A stretch of DNA of 64,000 bases from NCBI RefSeq assembly GCF_023061185.1, contig NZ_JAKGAK010000006.1:1-64000 (forward strand). The letters are read 5' to 3'. This stretch comes from Chromohalobacter beijerinckii. Lineage in GTDB: Bacteria; Pseudomonadota; Gammaproteobacteria; Pseudomonadales; Halomonadaceae. The position numbers and the translations under genes were made by a program. Below are positions 54,466-64,000 of this stretch, piece after piece; position 1 is the stretch's first letter, and each line of letters opens with the position of its first letter. The notes below the pieces were generated by a model. It saw only the letters and a program-made list of their open reading frames with translations. It searched no databases and was not told the DNA's origin.

Positions 54466-57141
54466 TCAGACGTCGAGCGTCTCGCACAGGCTTTCGCGTA
54501 GCTGCGACTGGCGCTCGGGGTCGGTGAGTGGCTCGCCAGTTTTATCGGTGATGAAGAATACGTCCTCGACGCGTTCGCCCAGGGTGGCGATCTTGGCCGC
54601 CGAGAGGGCGATGTTCTGCTCCATGAAGATACGTCCCACGCGGGCCAGCAGGCCAGGGCGGTCGGGGGCAATGAGCTCGACGATGGTACGGGCGTTGGCT
54701 TCGTCTTGTTCGATCGTTACCCGGGTGGGTACCTTGAAGTGCTTGAGCTGGCGCGAGGTGTGGCGTGTGACGATACGCGGATAGTCGGCCGGGTCGTCGA
54801 GCTCTTCCACCAGATGGTGGCGGATTTCCTCGAGGCGCTGCGGGTCGCGAATCGGTTCGCCTTCGTCGTCGAGCACGATGAAGGTGTTGAGCGTCCAGTC
54901 GTTGCTTGACGTGGCGATGCGCGCGTCATGGATCGACAGTCCTAGCTGCTCCATGGCGGCGGCGGTGGCAGCGAACAGGTCGTTGACCGAGCGGGTATGG
55001 ATGAACACCTTGGTGCCGCCCTCGGCCATGTCCTCGGTGGGCGCGTTGGCGAGGATCAGCGGCAGCTCCGAGGGCTGGTGCTCGAGGATTCCTTGAGTCT
55101 GCCAGATGATCTCGCTGGGCGCGTACTGCAGGAAATAATCGTCGCCGAAAGACGCCCACAAGGCGTCTGCGCTGGCGGTATCGATGCCCACCGTGCCGAG
55201 CAGGCCACGGGCTTCTTCGCGTGACTCACGGGCCCATTCGTCGCGGTCGATGGCATGGTCGAGGCCACGCCGTAGGGCGCGCTTGGTTTCGGTATGCAAC
55301 TGACGCAGCAAGGCGGCGCGCCAGCCGTTCCACAACGAAGGATTGGTGGCGGTGATGTCGGCCACGGTGAGCACGTATAGGTAATCGAGGTGGACCTCGT
55401 CACGCATCGCCAACGCGAATTCATGAATGACGTCGGGGTCGGAAATATCGCGTTTCTGGGCGGTCTTGGACATCAGCAGGTGATGTTCGACCAGCCAAGC
55501 TACGAGGCGCGTATCGCGCGCCGAGAGGCCATGACGCTCACAGAAGGCGGTGGCATCGATGGCCCCGAGTTGGGAATGATCGCCACCGCGCCCCTTGCCG
55601 ATATCGTGATAGAGCCCGGCGATCCATAGCAGTTCGAGCTTGGGTAATTGATGCACCAGGGTCGCGGCGACGGGGAAGTCCTCGTGACCTTCGGGTTCGC
55701 GGAAGCGTTGCACGAACTTCAGCAGGCGCAATGTGTGGGCGTCGACGGTATAGAGGTGGAACAGGTCGTGCTGCATCAGTCCCACGGCCTGACCGAACTC
55801 GGGCAGGTACTTGCCGAGGATGCCGTAACGGTTCATGCGCCGCAGTTGGCGCGGAATGTTGCCTCCGCTACGCAGCAGTTCCATGAATAGGCTCTGGTGG
55901 CGCAGGTCGTCGCGAAAGCTCTCGTCAATCAAGTGGCGATGATCGCGGATCAGACGAATGGTCTCGGCACGTACACCCTCGATCTCGGGATGCTGAGCCA
56001 TCAACAAGAAGAGCTCGAGCAAGGCGCCGGGGCGGTGGCGAAATACGTTGGCGTGTCGCACCTGGATATAGCCGCCGCGAATCTCGAAGCGCGCGTTGAG
56101 GGGGGTGATATCCGGCGTCTCGTGGGCGCGCAGGATGACCTCGTCGAAATGCTGAAGCAGCATGTCATTGAGTCCCGCCAGTGCGGTGACATGGCGGTAG
56201 TAGCGCTTCATGAATTGTTCGACGGCGAGACGCTCTGGCGTGTTTCGATAGCCGAACAGCTCGGCGATGGCGCGCTGATGGTCGAACAACAGGCGGTCTT
56301 CGGCCCGGCCGTTGAGCATGTGCAGCGCATAGCGCACCTGCCACAAGAAGGACTGGCCCTGGCTGAGAATGCGCAACTCGGCGTCGTTCATGAAGCCCTG
56401 GGCGACGACGTCCTCGTAGCGCAACTCACCGAAGTGGCGCTTGGCCACCCAGCCGATCATCTGGATGTCGCGTAGCCCACCTGGCGAGCTCTTGATGTTG
56501 GGCTCGAGGTGGTACTCGGAGTTGTTGTAGCGGTAGTGTCGGGCGATCTGCTCCTGCCACTTGGCCTCGAAGAAAGCATCGCTTGGCCACATCGCTTCGT
56601 TGGAGAGGCGCCCGCGCATCGTTTCGCGTAGGTGCTCGGGGCCGGCGAGCGTGCGTGATTCCAGTAGGTTGGTGATGACCGTGAGGTCCGCACGCGCCTC
56701 GCGCTCGCAATCGGCCAGTGAGCGCACGCTATGGCCGATTTCCAGGCCGATGTCCCACAAGAAGGTGATGAAACCGGTCAACCCCTCGCGGTAGGGGGTA
56801 TCGTCATCGTGTTCGAGCAGCAGCAACAAGTCGATGTCGGAATGCGGGTGCAGCTCGCCGCGACCATAACCGCCGACGGCAAGCAGGGCGATGCCATCGT
56901 CGGGCCAGTCATAGCGCTCCCAGGCGATGCCCAGCAGCTGGTCCAGGCACCAGGCACGGCCATGGACCAGGTCGCGAATGTCGCTGCCGGCATGAAAGCG
57001 TGCGTCCAGGCGCGCTTGCAACTCGCGTAGCGCGTCCTTGAACACGACGATCGGCGTGCGACTGGCGGCTAGCGCTTCGCGGAAGGCGGACGCATCGAAC
57101 AGCGTCTCGTCGGGCACGAAGCGATAGTGATGAAGCAGCAT
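54466..57141 (-). CDS. glnD: [Protein-PII] uridylyltransferase/uridylyl-removing enzyme
   Basis: 891 aa (E. coli 890). Domains in order: nucleotidyltransferase (AVGGYGRGELHPHSDIDLLL, about residues 87-106), HD hydrolase (LYHDIGKGRGGDHSQLGA, about 515-532) and two C-terminal ACT domains (KVFIHTRSVNDLFAATAAAM and IELIAPDRPGLLARVG). It senses glutamine and modifies PII, setting nitrogen control. The active-site motifs are intact. Confidence 0.95.
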   Translation of the reverse strand: MLLHHYRFVPDETLFDASAFREALAASRTPIVVFKDALRELQARLDARFHAGSDIRDLVHGRAWCLDQLLGIAWERYDWPDDGIALLAVGGYGRGELHPHSDIDLLLLLEHDDDTPYREGLTGFITFLWDIGLEIGHSVRSLADCEREARADLTVITNLLESRTLAGPEHLRETMRGRLSNEAMWPSDAFFEAKWQEQIARHYRYNNSEYHLEPNIKSSPGGLRDIQMIGWVAKRHFGELRYEDVVAQGFMNDAELRILSQGQSFLWQVRYALHMLNGRAEDRLLFDHQRAIAELFGYRNTPERLAVEQFMKRYYRHVTALAGLNDMLLQHFDEVILRAHETPDITPLNARFEIRGGYIQVRHANVFRHRPGALLELFLLMAQHPEIEGVRAETIRLIRDHRHLIDESFRDDLRHQSLFMELLRSGGNIPRQLRRMNRYGILGKYLPEFGQAVGLMQHDLFHLYTVDAHTLRLLKFVQRFREPEGHEDFPVAATLVHQLPKLELLWIAGLYHDIGKGRGGDHSQLGAIDATAFCERHGLSARDTRLVAWLVEHHLLMSKTAQKRDISDPDVIHEFALAMRDEVHLDYLYVLTVADITATNPSLWNGWRAALLRQLHTETKRALRRGLDHAIDRDEWARESREEARGLLGTVGIDTASADALWASFGDDYFLQYAPSEIIWQTQGILEHQPSELPLILANAPTEDMAEGGTKVFIHTRSVNDLFAATAAAMEQLGLSIHDARIATSSNDWTLNTFIVLDDEGEPIRDPQRLEEIRHHLVEELDDPADYPRIVTRHTSRQLKHFKVPTRVTIEQDEANARTIVELIAPDRPGLLARVGRIFMEQNIALSAAKIATLGERVEDVFFITDKTGEPLTDPERQSQLRESLCETLDV

Positions 57142-57196
57142 TCGCGTGGCACTCCTGTTCGCGCGTTACGTCGGGTGACCGGTTGAACGGTGGCAC

Positions 57197-57988
57197 TTAC
57201 GCCTCGAGGAAGCTGAGGTCCTCGTCACTGCGCGCGGTGAGTACCTCGACGCCGGTCGCGGTGACCAGCAGCGTGTGTTCCCACTGGGCCGATAGGCTTT
57301 TGTCCTTGGTCACTGCCGTCCAGCCGTCGCGCAGTACCTTGGTGCGATAGTCGCCGACGTTGATCATGGGCTCGATGGTAAAGCACATGCCTTCGGCCAG
57401 CGCGATATCGGCATTGGGTTCGTAACCGTCGTAATGCAAGAACTGCGGGTCTTCGTGGAAGCCGGCGCCGATGCCGTGGCCGCAGAAATCGCGCACCACC
57501 GAATAGCCGTTGCTTTCGGCATGCTGCTGGATCGTGCGCGCCAGTTCGGAGAGATGTACGCCAGGGCGCACCTGGGCGATGCTCTTGTACAGGCATTCTT
57601 GGGTAATGCGGGCCAGGCGGCCGCCCTGGATGCTGTCGCCGACCACGAACATCATGCTGGAATCGCCGTGATAGCCATCGGCGGTCTTGACCGTGATGTC
57701 CAGATTCATGATATCGCCCTTTTTGAGCTTCTTGGCGAAATCCGGCATGCCATGGCAGACGACATGATTGATCGAGGTGCAGGTGGCGTAAGGAAAGCCA
57801 TGATAGTTGAGCGGCGCGGGCGTGGAGCCCAGCTCGTCCACGATGTATTCGTGGCACAGCCGGTCGATCTCGCCGGTGGTCACGCCGGCCACCACGTGGG
57901 GCGTGATCATTTCCAGTACCGAAGCGGCCTGGCGGCCGGCTTCGCGCATTTTTTCGATTTCGTCGGCGGTTTTGATAGGAATGTTCAT
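57197..57988 (-). CDS. map: Methionine aminopeptidase, type I
   Basis: 263 aa from ATG 57988 (E. coli 264). It removes the initiator Met from new proteins. Metal ligands and catalytic His lie in GDIMNLDITVKTADGYHGD, FCGHGIGAGFHEDP and CFTIEPMINVG, with the last Glu in SAQWEHTLLV. It is divergent from rpsB, a widespread arrangement. Confidence 0.95.
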   Translation of the reverse strand: MNIPIKTADEIEKMREAGRQAASVLEMITPHVVAGVTTGEIDRLCHEYIVDELGSTPAPLNYHGFPYATCTSINHVVCHGMPDFAKKLKKGDIMNLDITVKTADGYHGDSSMMFVVGDSIQGGRLARITQECLYKSIAQVRPGVHLSELARTIQQHAESNGYSVVRDFCGHGIGAGFHEDPQFLHYDGYEPNADIALAEGMCFTIEPMINVGDYRTKVLRDGWTAVTKDKSLSAQWEHTLLVTATGVEVLTARSDEDLSFLEA

Positions 57989-58136
57989 GCGATCTCGAAT
58001 TCGGAGGGTTCGGGTCTGGCGTCGGGGTGGCTCCTGGCCTATAGTCTCGGCGCCCGACGAGGGCGTGCGAGATGCCCCATACGGGCGTCTCGTCAAGCGT
58101 GGCGACCAGGGACGACTTCATCTTGGAATCGATCTA

Positions 58137-58145
58137 TGGTATAAA
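58137..58145 (+). promoter_or_regulatory. Extended -10 promoter of rpsB-tsf, with 200-nt leader
   Basis: TGG-TATAAA (58137-58145) is an extended -10 element without a strong -35. Transcription from here would leave a leader of about 200 nt before rpsB. In gammaproteobacteria the rpsB leader is a structured binding site for S2-mediated feedback, and a leader of this length fits. The 360 bp between map and rpsB show no gene. Confidence 0.45.
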
Positions 58146-58348
58146 GCCGCGCGCCTTACTGCAATCGCCGCCTAGCGCGTTCAGTTCGATCGACGCATTG
58201 GCGTGGCGCGGCAAGCAGGCGAGAAATGATAACGCCTTGAAAACACACATGCACCGTCACATGGTCCCGGGTGCCGGGGCGACGTTCGTTGTCGTCGTGG
58301 TCGGATCCATGGGGTGCATGGAGGCCTAACCCGATTCAGGAGTCATCC

Positions 58349-59095
58349 ATGGCACAAGTCAATATGCGTGACCTGCTCAAGGCAGGCGCTCACTTCGGTC
58401 ACCAGACCCGCTACTGGAACCCGAAGATGAGCAAGTACATCTTCGGTGCACGCAACAAGATCCACATCATCAACCTCGAGCACACGCTGCCGGCGCTGAA
58501 CGACGCGCTCGCCGTAGTCGAGAAGATGGTGGCTTCCAACAACAAGGTCTTGTTCGTCGGCACCAAGCGTGCGGCCAGCAAGATCGTCAAGGAAGAGGCC
58601 CGTCGTGCTGGTCAGCCGTTCGTCAACCATCGCTGGTTGGGCGGCATGCTGACGAACTTCAAGACCATTCGCGTGTCGATCAAGCGTCTGCGCGAGCTTG
58701 AAGCCATGCACGAAGATGGCACGTTCGAGAAGCTGACCAAGAAAGAAGTCCTGATGGCGACCCGCGAGCAAGACAAGCTCGAGCGTAGCGTCGGTGGTAT
58801 CAAGGACATGGGCGGTCTTCCGGACGCGCTGTTCGTGATCGACGTCGATCACGAGCGCATCGCGATCAACGAAGCCAACAAGTTGGGCATCCCGGTCATC
58901 GGTGTGGTCGATACCAACTCCAATCCGGACGGTGTCGACTACGTGATCCCGGGGAACGACGACTCCATTCGCGCCCTTCAGATCTACACTCAGGCCGTCG
59001 CCGACGCCTGTGTGCAGGCCAAGGGCAACAGCGCTAGCGAGTTCGTCGAAGTGACGGATGAGGCAAGCGAAGCGAACGAAGCCGCCGCCGAGTAA
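58349..59095 (+). CDS. rpsB: 30S ribosomal protein S2
   Basis: 248 aa (E. coli 241) from ATG 58349 after CAGGAG. The N-terminus [20 protein letters not shown] and internal [26 protein letters not shown] and [12 protein letters not shown] are diagnostic. It is the head of the rpsB-tsf operon. Confidence 0.98.
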   Translation: MAQVNMRDLLKAGAHFGHQTRYWNPKMSKYIFGARNKIHIINLEHTLPALNDALAVVEKMVASNNKVLFVGTKRAASKIVKEEARRAGQPFVNHRWLGGMLTNFKTIRVSIKRLRELEAMHEDGTFEKLTKKEVLMATREQDKLERSVGGIKDMGGLPDALFVIDVDHERIAINEANKLGIPVIGVVDTNSNPDGVDYVIPGNDDSIRALQIYTQAVADACVQAKGNSASEFVEVTDEASEANEAAAE

Positions 59096-59173
59096 TGGTG
59101 GTGGGTCCGTGCTGACGCTCGCACGCGAGCGATGAGACACTAGGCAGCCCGTGAAGGCGGCGCGGCACGGACT

Positions 59174-59198
59174 AAAAGGGGGCTATAAGCCCCCTTTT
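59174..59198 (+). terminator. Terminator/attenuator between rpsB and tsf
   Basis: An 11-bp perfect stem (59174-59184 with 59188-59198) with a 3-nt loop and TTTT at the end of the stem. In the rpsB-tsf operon a partial terminator here lowers tsf relative to rpsB. Confidence 0.75.
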
Positions 59199-59367
59199 CA
59201 CCGTCCGGATGCAAGGGCGGTGAACCCTGAAGGAATTCTTCATTCAAAGGAGATGCTGGTCGCGCGTCGCGCGTGCGCGTGCATGTCACGCCAAGTCACG
59301 CTCAAACCGTGCCGGCGACGAGGCAGTGTTTCCACCAGACGTCGAACCACATTCAGAGGTATTTACC

Positions 59368-60237
59368 ATGGCAGCTATCAGCGCATCTCTGGTCAAGGAA
59401 CTGCGCGAGCGCACGGGTCTCGGCATGATGGAGTGCAAGAAAGCGCTTACCGAAGCCGACGGTGACATCGAAACCGCCATCGAAAATCTGCGCAAGAACT
59501 CCGGCCTCAAAGCGGCCAAGAAAGCTGATCGTACGGCAGCCGAAGGGGCCGTGGTGACGCGTGTCGCCGACGACGGTTCTTACGGTGTGATGCTCGAGGT
59601 CAACTCCGAGACCGATTTCGTGGCGCGCGATGATAACTTCACCGCTTTCGCCGACCAGGTCATCGCCAAGGTGTTCGAAACCAAGAGCGAAGACGTGGCG
59701 AGCCTGATGGAAGGCGGGCTGGAAGACGCGCGTCAACAGCTGGTGCAGAAGATCGGCGAAAACATCAGCGTGCGTCGCGCGGTGGTCGTCGATGCGCCGG
59801 AAGGTGGTGTCGTGGGGGCTTATGTGCACGGTAGCCGCATCGGCGTGCTGACCGTTCTCAGTGCTGGCAGTGCCGACGTGGCCAAGGATATTGCCATGCA
59901 CGTGGCGGCAATCAACCCGAGTGCTGCCCACCCCGAAGACATGCCCCAGGCGGAACTGGACAGCGAAAAGGCGATCATCCTGGCGCAGCCGGACATGGCC
60001 GGCAAGCCGGCGGAAATCGCTGAGAAGATGGTTCAGGGGCGCTTGAAGAAGTACCTGGCCGAAAATAGTCTGACTCAGCAGCCTTTCGTCAAGGACCCCA
60101 ATCAGACCGTGGCCGAATACGTGAAGGCTGCGGGTGGCGAAGTGGTCAGCTTCACTCGCTTCGAAGTGGGTGAGGGCATCGAGAAGGAAGAAGTCGACTT
60201 CGCTCAGGAAGTCATGGATCAGGCGCGTCGCAGCTAA
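59368..60237 (+). CDS. tsf: Elongation factor Ts
   Basis: 289 aa (E. coli 283). It releases GDP from EF-Tu. The N-terminal UBA-like module with [20 protein letters not shown], the core [15 protein letters not shown] (EF-Tu-contacting TDFV) and [20 protein letters not shown] are present. It is separated from rpsB by the attenuator and from pyrH by 124 bp. Confidence 0.98.
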   Translation: MAAISASLVKELRERTGLGMMECKKALTEADGDIETAIENLRKNSGLKAAKKADRTAAEGAVVTRVADDGSYGVMLEVNSETDFVARDDNFTAFADQVIAKVFETKSEDVASLMEGGLEDARQQLVQKIGENISVRRAVVVDAPEGGVVGAYVHGSRIGVLTVLSAGSADVAKDIAMHVAAINPSAAHPEDMPQAELDSEKAIILAQPDMAGKPAEIAEKMVQGRLKKYLAENSLTQQPFVKDPNQTVAEYVKAAGGEVVSFTRFEVGEGIEKEEVDFAQEVMDQARRS

Positions 60238-60361
60238 GCTGCCATGTGTCTGTGCTGTCGTTGGCGTGCGCAGTTGCGCACGCCTTCGCGTATCCGGCCG
60301 TTGCCTGGCCGAGCCGTTCCTACCCACGCCGATACAGTCCGCTGAGACGAGGAGAGTCCGA

Positions 60362-61123
60362 ATGTCTGTTCCCACCGATCGTAACGCCGCTTCCCCAGAG
60401 CGTAACGAGAAGTCGAAGTACAAGCGCATTCTGTTGAAACTGTCCGGCGAAGCCCTGACGGGCGAGCACGAGTTCGGAATCGATCCCAAGGTGCTCGACC
60501 GCATGGCGCTGGAAATCGGTCAACTGGTCGGGATCGGGGTCCAGGTGGGGATCGTGGTCGGCGGCGGCAACTTGTTTCGTGGGGCGGCGCTCCACGCGGC
60601 GGGCATGGAACGTGTCACCGGCGATCACATGGGCATGCTGGCGACTGTGATGAACGCTTTGGCGATGCGTGACGCGCTGGAGCGTTCCAATATTCGTTCG
60701 CGGGTGATGTCGGCGATTCCCATGAGCGGCGTCGTCGAGCATTACGACCGGCGTACCGCCATCCGTTACCTGACGTCGGGCGACGTGGTGATTTTCTCCG
60801 CGGGGACCGGTAACCCATTCTTCACTACCGACTCGGCGGCCTGCCTGCGCGGCATCGAAATCGATGCCAATGTGGTGCTCAAGGCCACCAAGGTGGATGG
60901 CGTTTATAACAAGGATCCGGTCAAGCACAGCGATGCTGCCAAGTACGAACGTCTCTCCTACGACGACGTGCTCGATCAGAAGCTCGGCGTGATGGATTTG
61001 ACCGCTATCTGCTTGGTGCGGGACCATGACATGCCGGTGCGCGTGTTCGATATGACCAAGCCGGGGGCCTTGCTCAACCTCGTGGTTGGGGGCAAGGAAG
61101 GAACGCTTGTAGATAGAGGCTGA
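60362..61123 (+). CDS. pyrH: UMP kinase
   Basis: 253 aa from ATG 60362 behind GAGGAGA; E. coli PyrH has 241 aa, the difference being a ~12-residue charged N-terminal extension. [39 protein letters not shown] and [13 protein letters not shown] are amino-acid-kinase-fold signatures of UMP kinase, which makes UDP from UMP and ATP. Confidence 0.96.
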   Translation: MSVPTDRNAASPERNEKSKYKRILLKLSGEALTGEHEFGIDPKVLDRMALEIGQLVGIGVQVGIVVGGGNLFRGAALHAAGMERVTGDHMGMLATVMNALAMRDALERSNIRSRVMSAIPMSGVVEHYDRRTAIRYLTSGDVVIFSAGTGNPFFTTDSAACLRGIEIDANVVLKATKVDGVYNKDPVKHSDAAKYERLSYDDVLDQKLGVMDLTAICLVRDHDMPVRVFDMTKPGALLNLVVGGKEGTLVDRG

Positions 61124-61127
61124 AACA

Positions 61128-61685
61128 GTGATCAAAGATATCAAGAAAGACGCCGACGCGCGCATGAAGAAAAGCGTCGAGGCGCTAAACGCCAATTTCC
61201 ACAAGATCCGTACCGGGCGCGCGCATCCTAGCCTGTTGGATGCGGTGCACGTGGATTACTATGGCGCTGACATGCCGCTCAACCAGGTGGCGAGCGTCAA
61301 TGTGGAAGACGCACGAACGCTGGCGGTCGTGCCGTGGGAAAAGAGCATGGTGCCTAAGGTCGAGAAGGCCATCATGACTTCCGATCTGGGCCTCAATCCC
61401 GCCGCTGCGGGTAACGTGATTCGCGTGCCTTTGCCGCCACTGACCGAGGAAACGCGCCGCAATTATATCAAGCAGGCGCGTGGCGAGGCGGAAAACGCGC
61501 GCGTCGCGATCCGCAACGTACGGCGTGATGCCAACGGTGACCTCAAGGCACTCCTCAAGGAGAAAGAGATCACCGAAGACGATGAACATCACGCCATCGA
61601 TGAGATCCAGAAGATGACCGACAAGTATGTCGCCGAAATCGACAAGCTTCTGGAAACCAAGGAACACGACCTCCTGCAGGTCTGA
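61128..61685 (+). CDS. frr: Ribosome recycling factor
   Basis: 185 aa, exactly the E. coli length, from a GTG start at 61128, four bases after pyrH. Typical segments: [40 protein letters not shown] and [20 protein letters not shown]. It splits the post-termination ribosome together with EF-G. Confidence 0.97.
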   Translation: MIKDIKKDADARMKKSVEALNANFHKIRTGRAHPSLLDAVHVDYYGADMPLNQVASVNVEDARTLAVVPWEKSMVPKVEKAIMTSDLGLNPAAAGNVIRVPLPPLTEETRRNYIKQARGEAENARVAIRNVRRDANGDLKALLKEKEITEDDEHHAIDEIQKMTDKYVAEIDKLLETKEHDLLQV

Positions 61686-61736
61686 GAGGTGACCGTCGGG
61701 ACGCCGCTCCCGTCGATCTCCATGATACGGGATCCC

Positions 61737-62495
61737 ATGACCTCACAGCCGTTTTCTCCCTCCCGTGCGGGCGAGCTGCCGCGCCACGTGGCGGTCATCA
61801 TGGATGGTAACAATCGCTGGGCGCGCGCGCGCGGACTGTCTGGCATCCGTGGGCACCGCGCGGGTGTCGAGTCGGTGCGCGCGGTGATTCGTCGCGCTGC
61901 CGAGCGAGGCATCGACACGCTAACCTTGTTCGCCTTTTCCAGCGAGAACTGGAAGCGCCCTGCCTCCGAGGTTGACGCGCTGATGGAACTTTTCCTGATC
62001 GCGCTCAAACGCGAGGTGAAGAAGCTCCATGGTCACGGTATCCGCCTGTCGGTGATAGGCCAGCGCGAGGAGTTTTCCACGTCCATCCAGCAATACATCG
62101 AACGTGCCGAGACCATGACCCGCGACAATCAGGGGCTTCATCTGGTGGTCGCCGCCAATTACGGCGGCCGTTGGGATATTACCAGCGCCGCTCGACGGTT
62201 AGCGCAGCGGGTCTCGGCGGGTGAGTTGTCGCCCGAGTCTATTGACGAGGAAACGCTGGGAGCCGAAATCAGCCTGGCCGACGAAGCCCCGGTCGACCTG
62301 TGTATCCGCACCAGTGGCGAGCAGCGGATTTCCAACTTCTTGTTGTGGCAGCTGGCCTACGCGGAATTCTATTTCACGCCTGAGCTGTGGCCGGATTTCG
62401 GAGCCGAGGCGTTCGATGCCGCGTTGGATGCTTACAAAGAACGTCAGCGCCGTTTCGGCATGTCCCAAGAACAAGTCGAGGCGCATGGTGCTTAG
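61737..62495 (+). CDS. uppS: Undecaprenyl diphosphate synthase
   Basis: 252 aa from ATG 61737, chosen by length (E. coli 253) and since the conserved part HVAVIMDGNNRWARARGLSG begins shortly after. It makes the C55 lipid carrier for cell-wall sugars. Other signatures: TLFAFSSENWKRPASEV and DLCIRTSGEQRISNFLLWQ. It overlaps cdsA by 11 bp. Confidence 0.95.
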   Translation: MTSQPFSPSRAGELPRHVAVIMDGNNRWARARGLSGIRGHRAGVESVRAVIRRAAERGIDTLTLFAFSSENWKRPASEVDALMELFLIALKREVKKLHGHGIRLSVIGQREEFSTSIQQYIERAETMTRDNQGLHLVVAANYGGRWDITSAARRLAQRVSAGELSPESIDEETLGAEISLADEAPVDLCIRTSGEQRISNFLLWQLAYAEFYFTPELWPDFGAEAFDAALDAYKERQRRFGMSQEQVEAHGA

Positions 62496-63288
62496 GCAAC
62501 GTATCCTCACGGCGCTGGTCCTGGCGCCCTTGGCACTGCTCGGCTTGTTTGGGCTCACCGGCCTGCCTTTTGCCTTGTTCACGGGCGCGATCGTGCTGAT
62601 CGGTGCCTGGGAGTGGGCCAACCTGGCTGGTTTCGAGCGCCAGATGCCGCGTTTTGTCTTCGCAGCCTCATGCGCCGTGGCGATGCTTCTTCTATGGCTG
62701 AGCGGTGCTGTGCATCAGCCCTGGCCGTTGTGGCTGGGAATGCTGGGTTGGCTGGCCAACCTCTATTGGGTCGTTAGTTATCCCCAGCAACACGCGCAAT
62801 GGCAAGGTCGCGCGGTGCGCCTGGGCATGGGCTTGTGGGTGCTGCTACCGTGCTGGATCGGTTTCGTGCAATTGCGCGGCGATGGCGCGGAGTGGCTGCT
62901 GTTCGTGCTTTTACTGGTCTGGGTGGCGGATATCGGTGCTTACTTCGCGGGTCGTGCGTTCGGGCGCCGCAAGCTGGCTATACACGTTAGCCCCGGGAAG
63001 TCCTGGGAAGGTGTTTATGGCGGTATGGTGGCGGTGGCAGTCCTGGCCCTGATCTTCGCGCAGTGGCAGGAAGAGGCTGGCAGTAACGCATTGTGGCTGA
63101 TGATTCTGGCGCTGCCAGTGGTGTTGATATCGGTGCTGGGCGATTTGTTCGAAAGCATGCTCAAGCGCCAACGCGGCTTGAAAGATTCAAGCCACCTGCT
63201 GCCTGGACATGGCGGTGTGCTCGATCGCATCGACAGCTTGACCGCCGCGATTCCGCTTTTCGTATTGTTGCGCCCATGGTTGGGCTGA
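62485..63288 (+). CDS. cdsA: Phosphatidate cytidylyltransferase
   Basis: 267 aa with seven or eight hydrophobic segments. The C-terminal signature KDSSHLLPGHGGVLDRIDSL and VWVADIGAYFAGRAFGRRKL with SPGKSWEG identify CdsA, which forms CDP-diacylglycerol for phospholipid synthesis at the inner membrane. ATG 62485 overlaps the uppS end. Confidence 0.95.
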   Translation: MVLRQRILTALVLAPLALLGLFGLTGLPFALFTGAIVLIGAWEWANLAGFERQMPRFVFAASCAVAMLLLWLSGAVHQPWPLWLGMLGWLANLYWVVSYPQQHAQWQGRAVRLGMGLWVLLPCWIGFVQLRGDGAEWLLFVLLLVWVADIGAYFAGRAFGRRKLAIHVSPGKSWEGVYGGMVAVAVLALIFAQWQEEAGSNALWLMILALPVVLISVLGDLFESMLKRQRGLKDSSHLLPGHGGVLDRIDSLTAAIPLFVLLRPWLG

Positions 63289-63296
63289 GGTGACAC

Positions 63297-64000
63297 ATGG
63301 AATATGCCGATTGTGCTCGGATACAACGTGTGACCGTGCTTGGAGCCACCGGCTCCATCGGCAAGAGCACCCTCGATGTCATTGCCCGCCACCCCCAGCG
63401 TTATCGGCTGCATGCCTTGACCGCCTACCGTTCGCGCGAAACGCTGCGCGATCAATGCTTGGTTCATCGCCCTGAGGTCGCGGTGCTCGGCGAGGAGCGC
63501 GACGCCGCCTGGTTACGCGATGCTCTCACTGAGGCCGGTATCAACACCCAAGTGCGCGCTGGCGAGGCGGCGCTATCGGAGGTTGCCGGGAGCGCCGACA
63601 GCGATGTGGTAATGGCCGCCATCATGGGGGCGGCCGGCTTGATGCCAACGTTGGCTGCGGTGCGTGCCGGCAAGCGCGTGCTGCTCGCCAACAAGGAAGC
63701 CCTGGTGATGTCCGGCGCGCTGTTCATGGACGCCGTCGAACAGCATGGCGCGATATTGTTGCCCATCGATTCTGAACATAATGCCATTTATCAGTGTCTA
63801 CCCACCGAGCACCGTGGTGGGTTGGTGCGGCATGGCGTGACTCAGTTATTGTTGACCGCTTCCGGAGGGCCCTTTCGTGATTGGTCACAGGCGCAACTGA
63901 AGGCGGTGACGCCGGAGCAGGCGTGTGCGCATCCCAACTGGTCAATGGGTCGCAAGATCTCGGTAGATAGCGCCACCCTGATGAACAAAGGGCTCGAGCT
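63297..64000 (+). CDS. dxr: 1-deoxy-D-xylulose 5-phosphate reductoisomerase, 5' part
   Basis: ATG 63297 starts 8 bp after cdsA behind GAGGTGAC and the frame is open to the window end, giving 234 of about 400 residues. The NADPH-binding start [42 protein letters not shown] and the substrate loop ASGGPFRDW are present. It commits to the MEP isoprenoid pathway, logically next to uppS. The 3' end lies outside the window. Confidence 0.96.
   Translation, partial: MEYADCARIQRVTVLGATGSIGKSTLDVIARHPQRYRLHALTAYRSRETLRDQCLVHRPEVAVLGEERDAAWLRDALTEAGINTQVRAGEAALSEVAGSADSDVVMAAIMGAAGLMPTLAAVRAGKRVLLANKEALVMSGALFMDAVEQHGAILLPIDSEHNAIYQCLPTEHRGGLVRHGVTQLLLTASGGPFRDWSQAQLKAVTPEQACAHPNWSMGRKISVDSATLMNKGLE

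Overview
The window is a high-GC, densely packed gammaproteobacterial chromosome segment. The housekeeping order (slyX, dapE, dapD, arsC-like, dapC, glnD, map, rpsB, tsf, pyrH, frr, uppS, cdsA, dxr), the single-chain isocitrate dehydrogenase, the Pseudomonas-type DapD and ThrB and the many compatible-solute and amine functions point to Oceanospirillales, most likely Halomonadaceae (Halomonas/Chromohalobacter). That assignment is inference from content; no species marker was tested.

Bases 1-5,000 are a mobile, decaying zone. An integrase C-terminus enters from the left. A roughly 3.8-kb element follows, bounded by 64-bp direct repeats (825-888 and 4638-4701) derived from the 3' end of a tRNA-Thr gene. 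It keeps a P2-like switch (Cox-like protein and divergent repressor), an integrase stump, a transglutaminase-like gene and an AT-rich two-gene cargo: a small membrane protein and a PD-(D/E)XK nuclease-like protein broken by a one-base frameshift in a poly-A run. A flavin-reductase-like pseudogene abuts the right repeat.

Bases 5,000-9,000 hold icd, an intact tRNA-Thr(CGU) and several noncoding stretches rich in GGA motifs with hairpins and terminators. The one at about 8373-8610 looks like a CsrB/RsmZ-type sRNA.

Bases 9,000-24,900 hold paoABC (periplasmic molybdenum aldehyde oxidoreductase), an MFS transporter/DeoR divergent pair with a perfect palindromic operator, an AbiE-like toxin-antitoxin pair, molybdenum-cofactor accessory genes (MocA-like, XdhC-like), and an ABC importer with a phosphodiesterase-like enzyme and a HutC/GntR regulator flanked by two operator-like sites.

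Bases 24,900-35,500 hold a nine-gene minus-strand operon: TmpA-like and TmpB-like oxygenases (trimethylaminoethylphosphonate to glycine betaine), an AruI-like decarboxylase, a betaine-type binding protein, an AruH-like aminotransferase and a complete polar amino-acid ABC importer, with a divergent AraC/GATase regulator. The mix of phosphonate/betaine chemistry with the arginine transaminase route is the most interesting metabolic feature. An FAH-family hydrolase and speA follow.

Bases 37,500-64,000 are mostly core: thrB, polA, a split ferric-iron ABC system with a Fur-box-like site, emrAB-like efflux, slyX, a membrane-anchored cold-shock-domain protein, lysine/DAP genes, glnD, map, and the translation/isoprenoid/phospholipid run ending in a dxr cut by the window edge.
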